Below, in pieces: positions 23,956 to 34,189 of a DNA stretch of 64,000 nucleotides. Origin of the DNA: Rubrivivax sp. (lineage in GTDB: Bacteria > Pseudomonadota > Gammaproteobacteria > Burkholderiales > Burkholderiaceae_C); the NCBI GenBank assembly GCA_018780805.1, contig JADMJD010000128.1, forward strand, positions 17,095 through 81,094, written 5' to 3'. Position 1 is the stretch's first letter; each line of letters starts with the position of its first letter. Under the pieces are notes generated by a model. That model ran no database searches, was not told the origin of the DNA, and saw only the letters and a list, made by a program, of their open reading frames with translations. The position numbers were made by a program, and so were the translations under genes.

Positions 23956-24803
23956 CGGTTGTGTCGCTGCATGAAGACCAGTTTTTCGAACAGCGTCACG
24001 TCCTGTTCGTTTTTCAGCAGCGCGCCCACCAGTGGCGGCACGGCCACCTTGTCGTCCTGGCTTTGCAGCGCTTCGAGCGGGATGTCCTCGGCCACCAGCA
24101 GCTTCAGCCAATCGAGCAGCTCGCTGGTGCTGGGCTTCTTCTTGATGCCGGGCAGGTTGCGCACGTCGTAGAAGGTTTTCATCGCCGCGCCGAGCAGGTC
24201 CTTCTTCAGCGTCGGGAAGTGCACGTCGACGATGCGCTGCATGGTCTGTGCATCAGGGAACTTGATGTAGTGGAAAAAACACCGGCGCAAGAAGGCGTCC
24301 GGCAGTTCCTTCTCGTTGTTGCTGGTGATGAAGACGATGGGGCGGTGCCTGGCCTTCACGAGCTCGCGTGTTTCGTACACGTAGAACTCCATGCGGTCGA
24401 TCTCGCGCAGCAGGTCGTTCGGGAATTCGATGTCGGCCTTGTCGATCTCGTCGATCAGCAGCGCCACCGGCTGCTCGGCCGTGAAGGCCTGCCACAGCAC
24501 ACCCTTGACGATGTAGTTGCGGATGTCCTTGACCCGCTCGTCGCCCTGGCCGGCCAACTGGCTGTCGCGCAGCCGGCTCACGGCGTCGTATTCGTACAGG
24601 CCCTGCTGGGCCTTGGTCGTGCTCTTGATGTGCCACTGCAGCAGCGGCATGCCCAGGGCCTGGGCCACCTGCTCGGCCAGCATGGTCTTGCCGGTGCCGG
24701 GCTCGCCTTTGACCAGCAGCGGGCGCTGCAGCGTGACGGCGGCGTTGACCGCCAGCATCAGGTCGGGTGTGGCGACGTATTGATCCGAGCCATGGAATTT
24801 CAT
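23952..24803 (-). CDS. MoxR-family AAA+ ATPase
   Basis: A 283-residue AAA+ ATPase of the MoxR family, usually paired with VWA proteins to mature or load metal enzymes. Walker A GEPGTGKT (about residues 37-44), Walker B ALLIDEIDKAD (about 113), sensor-1 FITSNNEKELPDAFLRRC and arginine-finger region are all visible. The length is normal for the shorter MoxR type. The related VWA protein is encoded at 18884-20056 with three genes between. It is the first gene of a minus-strand unit MoxR-GNAT-S9 peptidase, divergent from cytochrome c4. Confidence 0.92.
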   Translation of the reverse strand: MKFHGSDQYVATPDLMLAVNAAVTLQRPLLVKGEPGTGKTMLAEQVAQALGMPLLQWHIKSTTKAQQGLYEYDAVSRLRDSQLAGQGDERVKDIRNYIVKGVLWQAFTAEQPVALLIDEIDKADIEFPNDLLREIDRMEFYVYETRELVKARHRPIVFITSNNEKELPDAFLRRCFFHYIKFPDAQTMQRIVDVHFPTLKKDLLGAAMKTFYDVRNLPGIKKKPSTSELLDWLKLLVAEDIPLEALQSQDDKVAVPPLVGALLKNEQDVTLFEKLVFMQRHNR

Positions 24804-24849
24804 CGTGATCTGTGCTGCAGAGTGGTCGGGATCAGTATAAGTCGGTGCC

Positions 24850-24855
24850 TATAAT
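24850..24855 (+). promoter_or_regulatory. Candidate -10 box for cytochrome c4 gene
   Basis: A perfect TATAAT lies 33 bases upstream of the cytochrome c4 ATG, with a second TATAAG at 24836. No good -35 hexamer is seen at 16-18 bp, so activator help or a weak -35 is implied. Confidence 0.45.
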
Positions 24856-24887
24856 CGCCGGTTGACCCTGACCACTGCCGACGCACG

Positions 24888-25547
24888 ATGACCTCCATGC
24901 TCAAGCTCGCCGCCCGCTTTGCCTTGGCCTTCGGCCTGGTTTCGGCCCTCGTCTCTGCCCACGCGCAGAACGCCGATGCCGGCGCCAAGAAGGTGTCGCA
25001 GTGCATTGGCTGCCACGGCATCCCGGGTTACCAGGCCAGCTTCCCCGAGGTGCACAAGGTGCCCATGATCACGGGCCAGAACGCCAAGTACATCGTCGCG
25101 TCGCTCACCGCCTACAAGAAGGGCGACCGCAAGCACCCCACCATGCGCGGCATCGCCACCAGCATGAGCGAGCAGGACATGGCCGACGTGGCCGCCTACT
25201 ACGAACGCCAGGGCGCATCGGCATCGGTCAAGACCGTGGCCGCGCGCGAGCCCTCGGCCGACGTGGCTGCGCTGCTGACCAAAGGCGCCTGCGCGTCCTG
25301 CCACGGCGCCGACCTGAACAAACCCATCGACCCCAGCTACCCCAAGATCGCCGGTCAGCACGCCGACTTCCTGTACGTGGCGCTGAAGGCCTACCAGACC
25401 GAAGGCAACCCGCAGGTGGGCCGCAACAACGCGGTGATGAGCGGCATTGCCAAGCAGTTCAAGCCCGCCGAGCTGAAGGCCCTGGCCAACCACATCGGCA
25501 GCATGCCGGGCTCGCTGGCCACCGTGCCACAAAACAAGTTCCGCTGA
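24888..25547 (+). CDS. Diheme cytochrome c4-type protein
   Basis: A 219-residue periplasmic electron carrier with two c-type haem sites: CIGCH (about residue 41) and CASCH (about residue 138), each in a class I cytochrome c domain with a downstream Met ligand candidate (PTMRGIA, AVMSGIA). A Sec signal peptide ends at SAHAQ. The two similar halves are typical of cytochrome c4, which shuttles electrons to terminal oxidases. ATG 24888 is used; ATG 24897 is an alternative start. A strong terminator follows at 25570. It is monocistronic and divergent from the MoxR unit. Confidence 0.93.
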   Translation: MTSMLKLAARFALAFGLVSALVSAHAQNADAGAKKVSQCIGCHGIPGYQASFPEVHKVPMITGQNAKYIVASLTAYKKGDRKHPTMRGIATSMSEQDMADVAAYYERQGASASVKTVAAREPSADVAALLTKGACASCHGADLNKPIDPSYPKIAGQHADFLYVALKAYQTEGNPQVGRNNAVMSGIAKQFKPAELKALANHIGSMPGSLATVPQNKFR

Positions 25548-25569
25548 CCAGCGCTGCCGTGCGCATTAG

Positions 25570-25591
25570 GCCGCCTTCGGGCGGCTTTTTT
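25570..25591 (+). terminator. Intrinsic terminator after cytochrome c4
   Basis: A GCCGCC-TTCG-GGCGGC stem with the stable UUCG-type tetraloop is followed by six T residues. It lies 22 bp after the cytochrome stop. Confidence 0.92.
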
Positions 25592-25648
25592 GTGGCCGGC
25601 CGCTTCAGCCGCATCGGGCCCGGCCGATAGCACAGCACAAGTGATCCC

Positions 25649-26899
25649 ATGCTGAAGAAGATCCCCGTCTCGCAGGCACGCGTCGGCATGCACCTCCACA
25701 AGCTGGAAGGGGCGTGGCTGAACCATCCCTTCTGGAAGACGAAGTTCACGATCACCGACCCGGAGGACCTGCGCAAGCTGCAAAGCAGCGGCGTGCCCTT
25801 CCTGTGGATCGACGATGCCCTGGGGCTGGACGTGTTGCCACCAGAGGCCGACCTGCCGGCACCCGTGCGCCTGGTGCCGGTGGCACCGCCGCCGGTGCCG
25901 CGCCCCGCAGCCGCACCCACGCCGCCACCACCGCCCACCCGCAGCATGGGCGAAGAGCTGAACCAGGCCGCGGCCATCTGCAAACGCGGCCGCGGCGCGG
26001 TGCTGAAGATGTTTTCCGAGGCCCGGCTGGGCCAGGCCGTGGACACCGAACATTGCCTGCCGCTGGTGGAGGAGATCTCCGACTCGGTTTTCCGCAACCC
26101 GGGCGCACTGGTCAGCCTGGCGCGGCTGAAGACGCAGGACGACTACAGCTACATGCACTCGGTGGCCGTCTGCGCGCTGATGGTGTCGCTGGCGCGCACG
26201 CTGGGCCAAAACGAAGCCGCGTGCCGCGAGGCCGGTCTGGCCGGCCTGCTGCACGACCTGGGCAAGGCCGCGATGCCGCTGGCCGTGTTGAACAAACCCG
26301 GCAAGCTGACCGCCGACGAATATGCGGTCATCAAGACACACCCCGATCGTGGCCACGAGATGCTGGTCGAAGGCCGCGGCGCCCCGGCGGCGGCCATGGA
26401 CGTGTGCCTGCACCACCACGAGCGGCCGGACGGCCGCGGTTACCCGCATGGTCTGGCGGGTGAACAACTCAGCCTGCTGGCCCGCATGGGCGCGGTGTGC
26501 GACGTCTACGACGCCATCACCTCCAACCGGCCGTACAAGGCCGGTTGGGACCCGGCCGAGTCCATCGCAACCATGGCCTCGTGGAAGGGCCAGTTCGACG
26601 AGGCCGTGTTCCAGGCCTTCGTGCGCAGCCTGGGCATCTACCCGGTGGGCTCGCTGGTGCGCCTGGCCTCGGACAAGCTGGCGGTGGTCGTGGAGCAGAA
26701 CGCCGGCAAGCTGGTGGCGCCCATCGTCAAGGTCTTCTTTTCGATCAAGTCCAACCTGCCGATGACACCGGTGCTGCTGGACCTGGCCCGTCCGGGCTGC
26801 AGCGACCGCATCGTCAGCCGCGAAAGCGCCACCAAATGGGGCTTCACGCAGATCGACGAACTCTGGGTGGAAGGCGACGTGATGCGCCGCTCACGCTGA
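25649..26899 (+). CDS. HD-GYP domain c-di-GMP phosphodiesterase with DUF3391 N-terminus
   Basis: A 416-residue protein. The N-terminal DUF3391 domain (about residues 1-70, [20 protein letters not shown]) and a Pro-rich linker (about 70-100) precede an HD-GYP domain with [14 protein letters not shown] (about residue 203), HPDRGHEML and [12 protein letters not shown] (about 254-265), so the metal-binding His/Asp set looks intact. It likely hydrolyses c-di-GMP and opposes the diguanylate cyclase at 20155. The start at ATG 25649 follows the terminator of cytochrome c4. Its stop lies 9 bp inside the 3' end of cueR, which converges from the other strand. Confidence 0.93.
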   Translation: MLKKIPVSQARVGMHLHKLEGAWLNHPFWKTKFTITDPEDLRKLQSSGVPFLWIDDALGLDVLPPEADLPAPVRLVPVAPPPVPRPAAAPTPPPPPTRSMGEELNQAAAICKRGRGAVLKMFSEARLGQAVDTEHCLPLVEEISDSVFRNPGALVSLARLKTQDDYSYMHSVAVCALMVSLARTLGQNEAACREAGLAGLLHDLGKAAMPLAVLNKPGKLTADEYAVIKTHPDRGHEMLVEGRGAPAAAMDVCLHHHERPDGRGYPHGLAGEQLSLLARMGAVCDVYDAITSNRPYKAGWDPAESIATMASWKGQFDEAVFQAFVRSLGIYPVGSLVRLASDKLAVVVEQNAGKLVAPIVKVFFSIKSNLPMTPVLLDLARPGCSDRIVSRESATKWGFTQIDELWVEGDVMRRSR

Positions 26900-27294
26900 G
26901 CCCGGGTGCGTTGCAGCCAGGTCGTCCAGGATCGGGCAGTCCGGCCGGCCGTCACCATGGCAGGCATGCACCAGGTGCTGCAGGCTGCGCTGCATGGCCT
27001 GCATGCGCTGGATGCGGCCGGCCAGATCGTCCACATGGCGCTGCGCCAGGGCCTTGACCTCGGCGCTCGCCCGGCCACCATCGGCCCACAGCGCCAGCAG
27101 CTGTTCAATCTCGTCCAGGCCGAAGCCCAGGTCGCGCGCGCGGCGGATGAAGCGCAGCGTGTGCAGCGTGCGTGGGTCCACCTGCCGGTAGCCGGCGTCG
27201 GTGCGGGCCACCTGGGGCAGCAGGCCCAGGGCTTCGTAGTGCCGGATCATCTTGGCGCTGACGCCGGTGGCGCGCGCGGCTTCGCCGATGTTCA

Positions 27295-27295
<1 letters not shown>
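26891..27295 (-). CDS. cueR: Copper-responsive MerR-family regulator CueR
   Basis: A 134-residue MerR-family activator. The N-terminal winged HTH ([25 protein letters not shown]) and dimer helix are followed by the metal-binding loop CHGDGRPDC, the Cys-x7-Cys spacing characteristic of Cu(I)/Ag(I)/Au(I)-sensing CueR, and then PILDDL. ATG 27295 overlaps the copA stop (ATGA), so cueR is coupled to copA in the same operon. It should bind the dyads in the copA-copZ intergenic region. The TTG codon one triplet upstream is a less likely start. Confidence 0.93.
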
Positions 27296-29499
<2,204 letters not shown>

Positions 29500-29514
29500 G
29501 GCGCCAGCTTCAAG

Positions 29515-29537
29515 CTTGACATGATGTCAGAGTCAAG
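29515..29537 (-). promoter_or_regulatory. Candidate CueR operator/promoter for copA-cueR
   Basis: An inverted repeat CTTGAC-N11-GTCAAG encloses a 13-bp dyad, TGACAT-g-ATGTCA (29517-29529). Read on the minus strand it gives TTGACT as a -35 hexamer upstream of copA with a dyad in the long spacer, the layout of MerR-family promoters. The -10 is poorly defined. Confidence 0.55.
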
Positions 29538-29540
29538 CCC

Positions 29541-29571
29541 TTGACCTTGCCCCTGTGGGAAGCGGCAGACT
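29541..29571 (+). promoter_or_regulatory. Candidate CueR-controlled promoter for copZ
   Basis: TTGACC (29541-29546) and CAGACT (29566-29571) are separated by 19 bp, the over-long spacer typical of MerR-type promoters. The spacer holds ACCTTGCCC-ctgt-GGGAAGC, closely resembling the CueR box of the Escherichia coli copA promoter. The copZ ATG is 29 bp downstream. Confidence 0.7.
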
Positions 29572-29600
29572 GTGTGCATCCCCACCCTCCGGAGAACACG

Positions 29601-29792
29601 ATGATCGAACTGACCCTGCCCGACATGACCTGCGGCCATTGCGTGAAAACCGTCACCCAGGCGGTGCAACAGGTGGATGCCGCCGCCCAGCTGACGATCG
29701 ACCTGCCCTCGCACCGCGTCAGCATCCAGTCGGCCCGGCCGGCCGAAGACTTCAAGGCCGCGCTGGCCGAAGAGGGTTATCCCCCGGCTTGA
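29601..29792 (+). CDS. copZ: CopZ-like copper chaperone (HMA domain)
   Basis: A 63-residue soluble heavy-metal-associated domain with the metal site MTCGHC (residues 9-14). It likely carries Cu(I) in the cytoplasm to CopA and CueR. ATG 29601 has GGAG at 29591-29594. It is divergent from copA across a 101-bp regulatory region with a CueR-type promoter directed to it. The length is normal for CopZ proteins. Confidence 0.92.
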   Translation: MIELTLPDMTCGHCVKTVTQAVQQVDAAAQLTIDLPSHRVSIQSARPAEDFKAALAEEGYPPA

Positions 29793-29868
29793 CCCGGTGT
29801 GATCCGGCACGACACTTGCCTACACTTCCGCGCACCATCTGAGCGCCATCCGGCGCGGGAGTCCACCG

Positions 29869-31434
29869 ATGAAACGTCTTCTTGCCGCGGCCTGCCTGGC
29901 CGCGCTGTCCGGCACCTTGTGCGCCCAGACCCTGCGCTGGGCCAGCCAGGGCGACCCGCAGACCATGGACCCGCACTCGCAGAACGAGTCCATGACCAAC
30001 ATGATGAACGGCCAGGTCTACGAGCGCCTCACACGCCGCGACCGGCAACTCAACATCGTGCCCGGCCTGGCCACCGAGTGGCAGCAGACCGGCCCGCTGA
30101 CCTGGCGCTTCAAGCTGCGCCCGGGCGTGAAGTTCCACGACGGGGCGGACTTCACGGCCGAGGACGTGGTCTTTTCGATCAACCGCGGCAAGGAGCCCAC
30201 GTCGCAGGTGAACGTCTACGCCAATGCGGTGGGCACGCCGGTGGCCATCGACCCGCTGACGGTGGAGTTCCGCCTCGACAAGGTGAACCCCATCTTCCTT
30301 CAGCACCTGGACGCGTTGTGGATCCTGGACAAGGGTTGGGCTGAGAAGAACAAGGTCACCAAGCCGCTGGACTTCAAGAACAAGGAAGAGTCCTACGCCA
30401 GCTTCAACACCAACGGCACCGGCCCCTACATGCTGGTGAGCCGCGCGCCGGGCGTGAAGACGGTCTACAAGCGTTACCCCGCGTGGTGGGACAAGGCATC
30501 GGGCAACGTGCAGGAGATCGTCTACACGCAGATCGCCAACGACGCCACGCGCCTGGCGGCCTTGATCTCCGGCGAGATCGACTTCGTGCTCGACCCCGCG
30601 CCGCGCGACATCGCCCGCCTGCGCAGCATTTCGGGTGTGAAGATCGTCGACGGGCCGGAGAACCGCATCGTCTTCATCGGCATGGACCAGCACCGTGACG
30701 AGCTGCTGTACGGCAGCGAAAAGACCAAGAACCCGTTCAAGGATGTGCGGGTGCGCCGGGCGCTGTACCACGCGATCGACATCCAGACCATGAAGACCAA
30801 GCTGATGAACGGGCAGAGCTTCCCGACCGGTGGCATCACGCCGTCGTCGCTGGCCAGCTACAACGACGCTGGCATCGAAGGGCGTCTGCCGTACGACGTG
30901 GACAAGGCCAAGGCGCTGATGGTGGAAGCCGGTTATCCCAACGGCTTCGAGGTGACGCTGGACTGCCCGAACAACCGCTACATCAACGACGAGGAGATCT
31001 GCATCACGCTGGCCTCGATGTGGGCGCGGCTGAACGTGAAGGTCAAGGTCAACGGCATGCCGCGCGCCACCTACTTCCCCAAGCTCGAAAAACACGACAC
31101 CAGCATGTACATGCTGGGCTGGGGTGGTGCCGTCACCGATGCCGAGACCACGATCACGCCGGTGCTGCGCAACCTGGGTGAAAAAGGCGTGGGCCTGTAC
31201 AACTACGGCCGCGTGAAAAACGACAAGTTCGACGCCATCGCGGCGCAGTCCAGTGTCGAGCCCGATGCCAAGAAGCGCGAAGAGCTGGTCAAGGCCGCGC
31301 TGCGCGAGTACACGCAGCAGGCGCACCTGCTGCCGCTGCACCGCCAGGTGATCCCGTGGGCCGCGCGCACCAACGTCGAGGCCGTGCACCGTGCCGACAA
31401 CTGGCTGGAAGTGGCCTGGGTCGTTGTGAAGTGA
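29869..31434 (+). CDS. Peptide/nickel-type ABC transporter substrate-binding protein (SBP family 5)
   Basis: A 521-residue periplasmic binding protein of the DppA/OppA family. The Sec signal is MKRLLAAACLAALSGTLCAQ. Mature features are LRWASQGDPQTMDPHSQNE, VYERLTRRD, WRFKLRPGVKFHDGADFTAEDVVFSI and RRALYHAID, all standard for family 5. It captures short peptides or similar solutes, but no cognate permease or ATPase gene is adjacent, so it is an orphan here. ATG 29869 has GGAG about 8 bases upstream. Confidence 0.93.
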   Translation: MKRLLAAACLAALSGTLCAQTLRWASQGDPQTMDPHSQNESMTNMMNGQVYERLTRRDRQLNIVPGLATEWQQTGPLTWRFKLRPGVKFHDGADFTAEDVVFSINRGKEPTSQVNVYANAVGTPVAIDPLTVEFRLDKVNPIFLQHLDALWILDKGWAEKNKVTKPLDFKNKEESYASFNTNGTGPYMLVSRAPGVKTVYKRYPAWWDKASGNVQEIVYTQIANDATRLAALISGEIDFVLDPAPRDIARLRSISGVKIVDGPENRIVFIGMDQHRDELLYGSEKTKNPFKDVRVRRALYHAIDIQTMKTKLMNGQSFPTGGITPSSLASYNDAGIEGRLPYDVDKAKALMVEAGYPNGFEVTLDCPNNRYINDEEICITLASMWARLNVKVKVNGMPRATYFPKLEKHDTSMYMLGWGGAVTDAETTITPVLRNLGEKGVGLYNYGRVKNDKFDAIAAQSSVEPDAKKREELVKAALREYTQQAHLLPLHRQVIPWAARTNVEAVHRADNWLEVAWVVVK

Positions 31435-31437
31435 CAT

Positions 31438-31455
31438 CCGCCGCGCGCGCGGCGG
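31438..31455. terminator. GC palindrome between convergent genes
   Basis: A perfect 18-bp palindrome of C/G (CCGCCGCGC and its complement) lies between the stops of the binding protein and the SUMF1-type gene. It could form a bidirectional hairpin, but no T-tract follows on either side. Confidence 0.35.
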
Positions 31456-31476
31456 TGCCGGTTCATCGCACGTGAT

Positions 31477-32202
31477 TCAACGCACGTAGTCCCGCGCGCA
31501 ACGGAAGCCGATGTAGACCACCGCAGTGGCCGCCGGCTTGCCCTGCAGGTGGTCGGCGCGCATCTGCGGCGCGCCGTACCACCACGAGCCGCCGCGTGTG
31601 CGGCGGTCATCGTCGGTGCCCTGGTCCACCCATTCCCAGGCGTTGCCGCCCATGTCGTGCAGGCCGTTGACGCCTGGCGCGCCCTGGCTCACCGGCCGGT
31701 GGCGCTGCACGTCGGCGCCACAGTCGCTGCGGCATTGCGCGCCCTGCGGGCCGAGGCCGGTCGGGTAGGGGTAGGTCTGGCCGAGCTGGAAGGGCGGTGC
31801 CGGTGTGTCGCGCTGTTCGGTGTAAGCGGCGCTCAGCCACTCGGCATCGGTGGGCAGCCGCGCGCGTGCCCAGCGGCAGAAGTCGCGGGCTTCAAACCAG
31901 GTGAGGTGCACGGCGGGTTCGTCGTCGGTGGCGGGCTGCCCGAAGGGGGCCTGCCAGGTCCAGTCGAGGCGCTGCACCCAGCCGCCGGCGTACCCCTGCC
32001 CACCGCCGCGCCGCTCGGCCTCGGTGACACGGCCGGTGGCCAACACAAAACGCCGGAACTGCGCGACCGTGGTCTCGGTGCGGGCGATCTGCACCTGGGC
32101 CAGCGGCTGCCACTGCAGGCCGGCGGCAGTCGGCTGGGCGTGCACAGGCGCGCAGTACAAGGCGGTCAGCAGCGCCATGGCGCCCGCCTTCCGCATGTGC
32201 AT
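31477..32202 (-). CDS. SUMF1/FGE-fold domain protein, secreted, lacking FGE cysteines
   Basis: A 241-residue exported protein with a Sec signal (ending APVHAQ) and a formylglycine-generating-enzyme (SUMF1) fold. Visible motifs are TETTVAQFRRFV, PAVHLTWFEARDFCRWARARLPTDAEW, GLHDMGGNAWEWV, TRGGSWWYG and YIGFRCARD. The C-terminal active-site Cys pair of true FGE is not present (the GGSWW region has no Cys), so sulfatase activation is unlikely; other roles of the fold include binding or enzyme-maturation functions. ATG 32202 overlaps the stop of the small lipoprotein gene (TGATG), which supports this start over ATG 32196. Confidence 0.85.
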   Translation of the reverse strand: MHMRKAGAMALLTALYCAPVHAQPTAAGLQWQPLAQVQIARTETTVAQFRRFVLATGRVTEAERRGGGQGYAGGWVQRLDWTWQAPFGQPATDDEPAVHLTWFEARDFCRWARARLPTDAEWLSAAYTEQRDTPAPPFQLGQTYPYPTGLGPQGAQCRSDCGADVQRHRPVSQGAPGVNGLHDMGGNAWEWVDQGTDDDRRTRGGSWWYGAPQMRADHLQGKPAATAVVYIGFRCARDYVR

Positions 32203-32357
32203 CACACCTGGGTGAAGCCGGGCACCGGGGCCGGGCTGTTTTGCAGCACCAGGTCGCGCCGGTCCTCGCGCCGTTCCTGGCGTCGGACGATGCCGCAAGC
32301 ACTCAGGCCCACGGCGATTGCGAGCAGGAGCAGGATGGTCAGGGTGCGCTGGGACAT
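32202..32357 (-). CDS. Small lipoprotein (51 residues)
   Basis: A short frame encodes MSQRTLTILLLLAIAVGLSAC, a lipoprotein signal with LSAC lipobox (Cys21), and then about 30 residues rich in Arg and acidic side chains ending PAPVPGFTQV. A strong GGAGG Shine-Dalgarno lies 6-7 bases before the ATG at 32357. Its TGA overlaps the ATG of the SUMF1-type gene (TGATG), indicating coupling. Function unknown; it may be a membrane anchor or partner for the downstream exported protein. Confidence 0.75.
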   Translation of the reverse strand: MSQRTLTILLLLAIAVGLSACGIVRRQERREDRRDLVLQNSPAPVPGFTQV

Positions 32358-32452
32358 GGGGATCCTCCGGTTTTAGCGTGAGCCCCGAGCGTGCGTCAAG
32401 GCGCCGGGCCAGTCGGTGCGCAAGCGTACACAGCCGCCGCAGCGGCAGCGTC

Positions 32453-34087
32453 TCAGCGCACCAGGACGCGGTACACCCGCACCGATTGCGGCGCCAGGTG
32501 CAGCCTGGCCTGCCCTTGCGCATCGGCCCTTGCCGGTGCCGCCCAGCGTGGCCAGCTCGCCTGCAGCCGTGAACCGGGCGGCAAGGCGTCGGCCAGCACA
32601 GTGGCGCCGGCGGTGCCGTGGTTGATCAGCACCAGCGTGTGGTCGCCGTCGGCCTCACCCTCGACCACACGTTGCCACTGCGCCACCCCGCCGTCGCTGC
32701 GGCCATGGCGCCAGGTGCCGCGGCGGATTGACGCGTGTGTGTTGCGCAGGCTGATCATCGCGCGGTAGAAGTGCCACAGCGAATCGGGGTCACGCTGCTG
32801 CGCAGCGGCGTTGTGCGTGCCGCGGTTGGGGGCGGGTGGGCGGAAGGGCGTGCCGCTGCTGAAACCACCGTCGGCCGTCCAGCTCATCGGCCCGCGGATC
32901 GGCAGATCGCCGTCCAGGCCCGGCAGGCCTGCCAGGCCGATCTCTTCCCCGTAGTACACAAACGGCGTGCCGGGCTGCAGCAGGTACGCGGCAGCGGCGA
33001 GTTTGTAGCGGGCTTCGTCGCCCTGCACCTGGTCCCACAGCCGCTGGCCGGCAAAGATGTCGTGGTTGGACAGCATCGTGGCCAGGCGCTCGCTGCGGCG
33101 CGGGTGCGGTGCGGTCAGGGCCTGCACCGACGCCACGTCCCCCTGCGCGGCCTGGATGTAGTGCTGCACGTAGCCAAAGGCAAACGCAGCGCCGCAGACG
33201 CTGTCGTCGGCGTAGGCCTGCGGCTCGGCTGTGGCCTCGCACACGGCCCATCGGTGGCGGTAGCTGCGGATCAGGTCCTGCAGGCGCTTGGTCAGCTGCC
33301 GGCTCTGTGGCTGGTCGTTCCAGCGCACGGCGTCGGTCTCGACCATGTGCGGCACGGCATCGAGGCGGAAGCCGTCCAGGCCGCGGTTGAGCCAGAAGCG
33401 CAGGCTGTCTTCGTGGTACTGCCAGACCTGGGGGTTCTGCAGGTTGAAGTCCGGCATATGCGGCCCGAAGGTGCCGAAGTAGTGCTGCTGTGCGCCGGGT
33501 GCAGGCGGCGGGATGGTCTTCGGGTCGCCCACGAATTCCCAGGGTCTTGTCGCCGCGTGGTACCAGGGGTTCTTGCCCCAGATGTCCCAGCCGGTGGGTG
33601 CGTCCTTCGCCCAGACGTACCAGTCGCGTTTCGGGTGCGCCGGGTCCGTGCGCGAGGCCACGAACCAGGGGTGCTGGGCCGCGCTGTGGTTGATCACGTA
33701 GTCCATGATCACGCCGATGCCCAGTGCATGTGCGCGGGCGATGAAGGTGTCGAAGTCGGCCAGCGTGCCGTACTCGGGCGCGATGGTGCGGAAGTCGGTG
33801 GTGGCGTAGCCGTGGTCGCCGTCGGCGTTGGCGGTGATGGGCATCAACCACAGGCCGCGAATGCCCAGGGACTGCAGGTAGGGCAGTGTCTGCGTGAGCC
33901 CGCGCAGGTCGCCGATGCCGTCGCCGTCGCTGTCCTTCCAGGCGCGCACGAAGATCTCCATGAAGGCGCCGCGGTGCCAGTCGGGTGCCAGCGTGCTGCC
34001 GGGGTCACGCATCGCCACCGGGCTGCGGTCGGGTTCCTGGGCGGCCACGGGCATGGCCAGAACGAGGGCGATCAGCAGCGGCTTCAT
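32453..34087 (-). CDS. Secreted alpha-amylase family (GH13) glycosidase
   Basis: A 544-residue exported glycosidase (signal MKPLLIALVLAMPVAAQ). GH13 conserved regions are in order: MDYVINHS (region I), GFRLDAVPH with the nucleophile Asp (region II), AVCEATAEP with the acid/base Glu (region III) and MLSNHD (region IV). The N-terminal FMEIFVRAWKDSDGDGIGDLRGL resembles the oligo-1,6-glucosidase/trehalose-synthase branch, so activity on short alpha-glucans is likely. The C-terminus is a typical all-beta domain. It is divergent from the pullulanase-type gene, with a dyad and repeated TGTAGT between. Confidence 0.9.
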   Translation of the reverse strand: MKPLLIALVLAMPVAAQEPDRSPVAMRDPGSTLAPDWHRGAFMEIFVRAWKDSDGDGIGDLRGLTQTLPYLQSLGIRGLWLMPITANADGDHGYATTDFRTIAPEYGTLADFDTFIARAHALGIGVIMDYVINHSAAQHPWFVASRTDPAHPKRDWYVWAKDAPTGWDIWGKNPWYHAATRPWEFVGDPKTIPPPAPGAQQHYFGTFGPHMPDFNLQNPQVWQYHEDSLRFWLNRGLDGFRLDAVPHMVETDAVRWNDQPQSRQLTKRLQDLIRSYRHRWAVCEATAEPQAYADDSVCGAAFAFGYVQHYIQAAQGDVASVQALTAPHPRRSERLATMLSNHDIFAGQRLWDQVQGDEARYKLAAAAYLLQPGTPFVYYGEEIGLAGLPGLDGDLPIRGPMSWTADGGFSSGTPFRPPAPNRGTHNAAAQQRDPDSLWHFYRAMISLRNTHASIRRGTWRHGRSDGGVAQWQRVVEGEADGDHTLVLINHGTAGATVLADALPPGSRLQASWPRWAAPARADAQGQARLHLAPQSVRVYRVLVR

Positions 34088-34095
34088 GCTGCCAA

Positions 34096-34167
34096 TGTAG
34101 TGAAACTACGGCGCAAAGAGCAAGTCGGGTGAACCTGGATCAGGGAACATGCCGATCATTATGTAGT
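34096..34167. promoter_or_regulatory. Candidate operators between divergent amylase and pullulanase genes
   Basis: GTAGT-gaa-ACTAC forms a 13-bp dyad (34097-34109), and the hexamer TGTAGT recurs at 34162-34167 as part of TATGTAGTTTTG. The dyad is 10 bp from the amylase start and the second half-site is 23 bp from the pullulanase start, positions suited to one repressor acting on both. Confidence 0.45.
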
Positions 34168-34189
34168 TTTGCTCCAATACCATCGGCCC

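Noticed and set aside
26891..26899. A frameshift or fusion where cueR and the HD-GYP gene meet
   Set aside because: It is a simple 9-bp tail-to-tail overlap of two complete proteins, each with normal C-termini.
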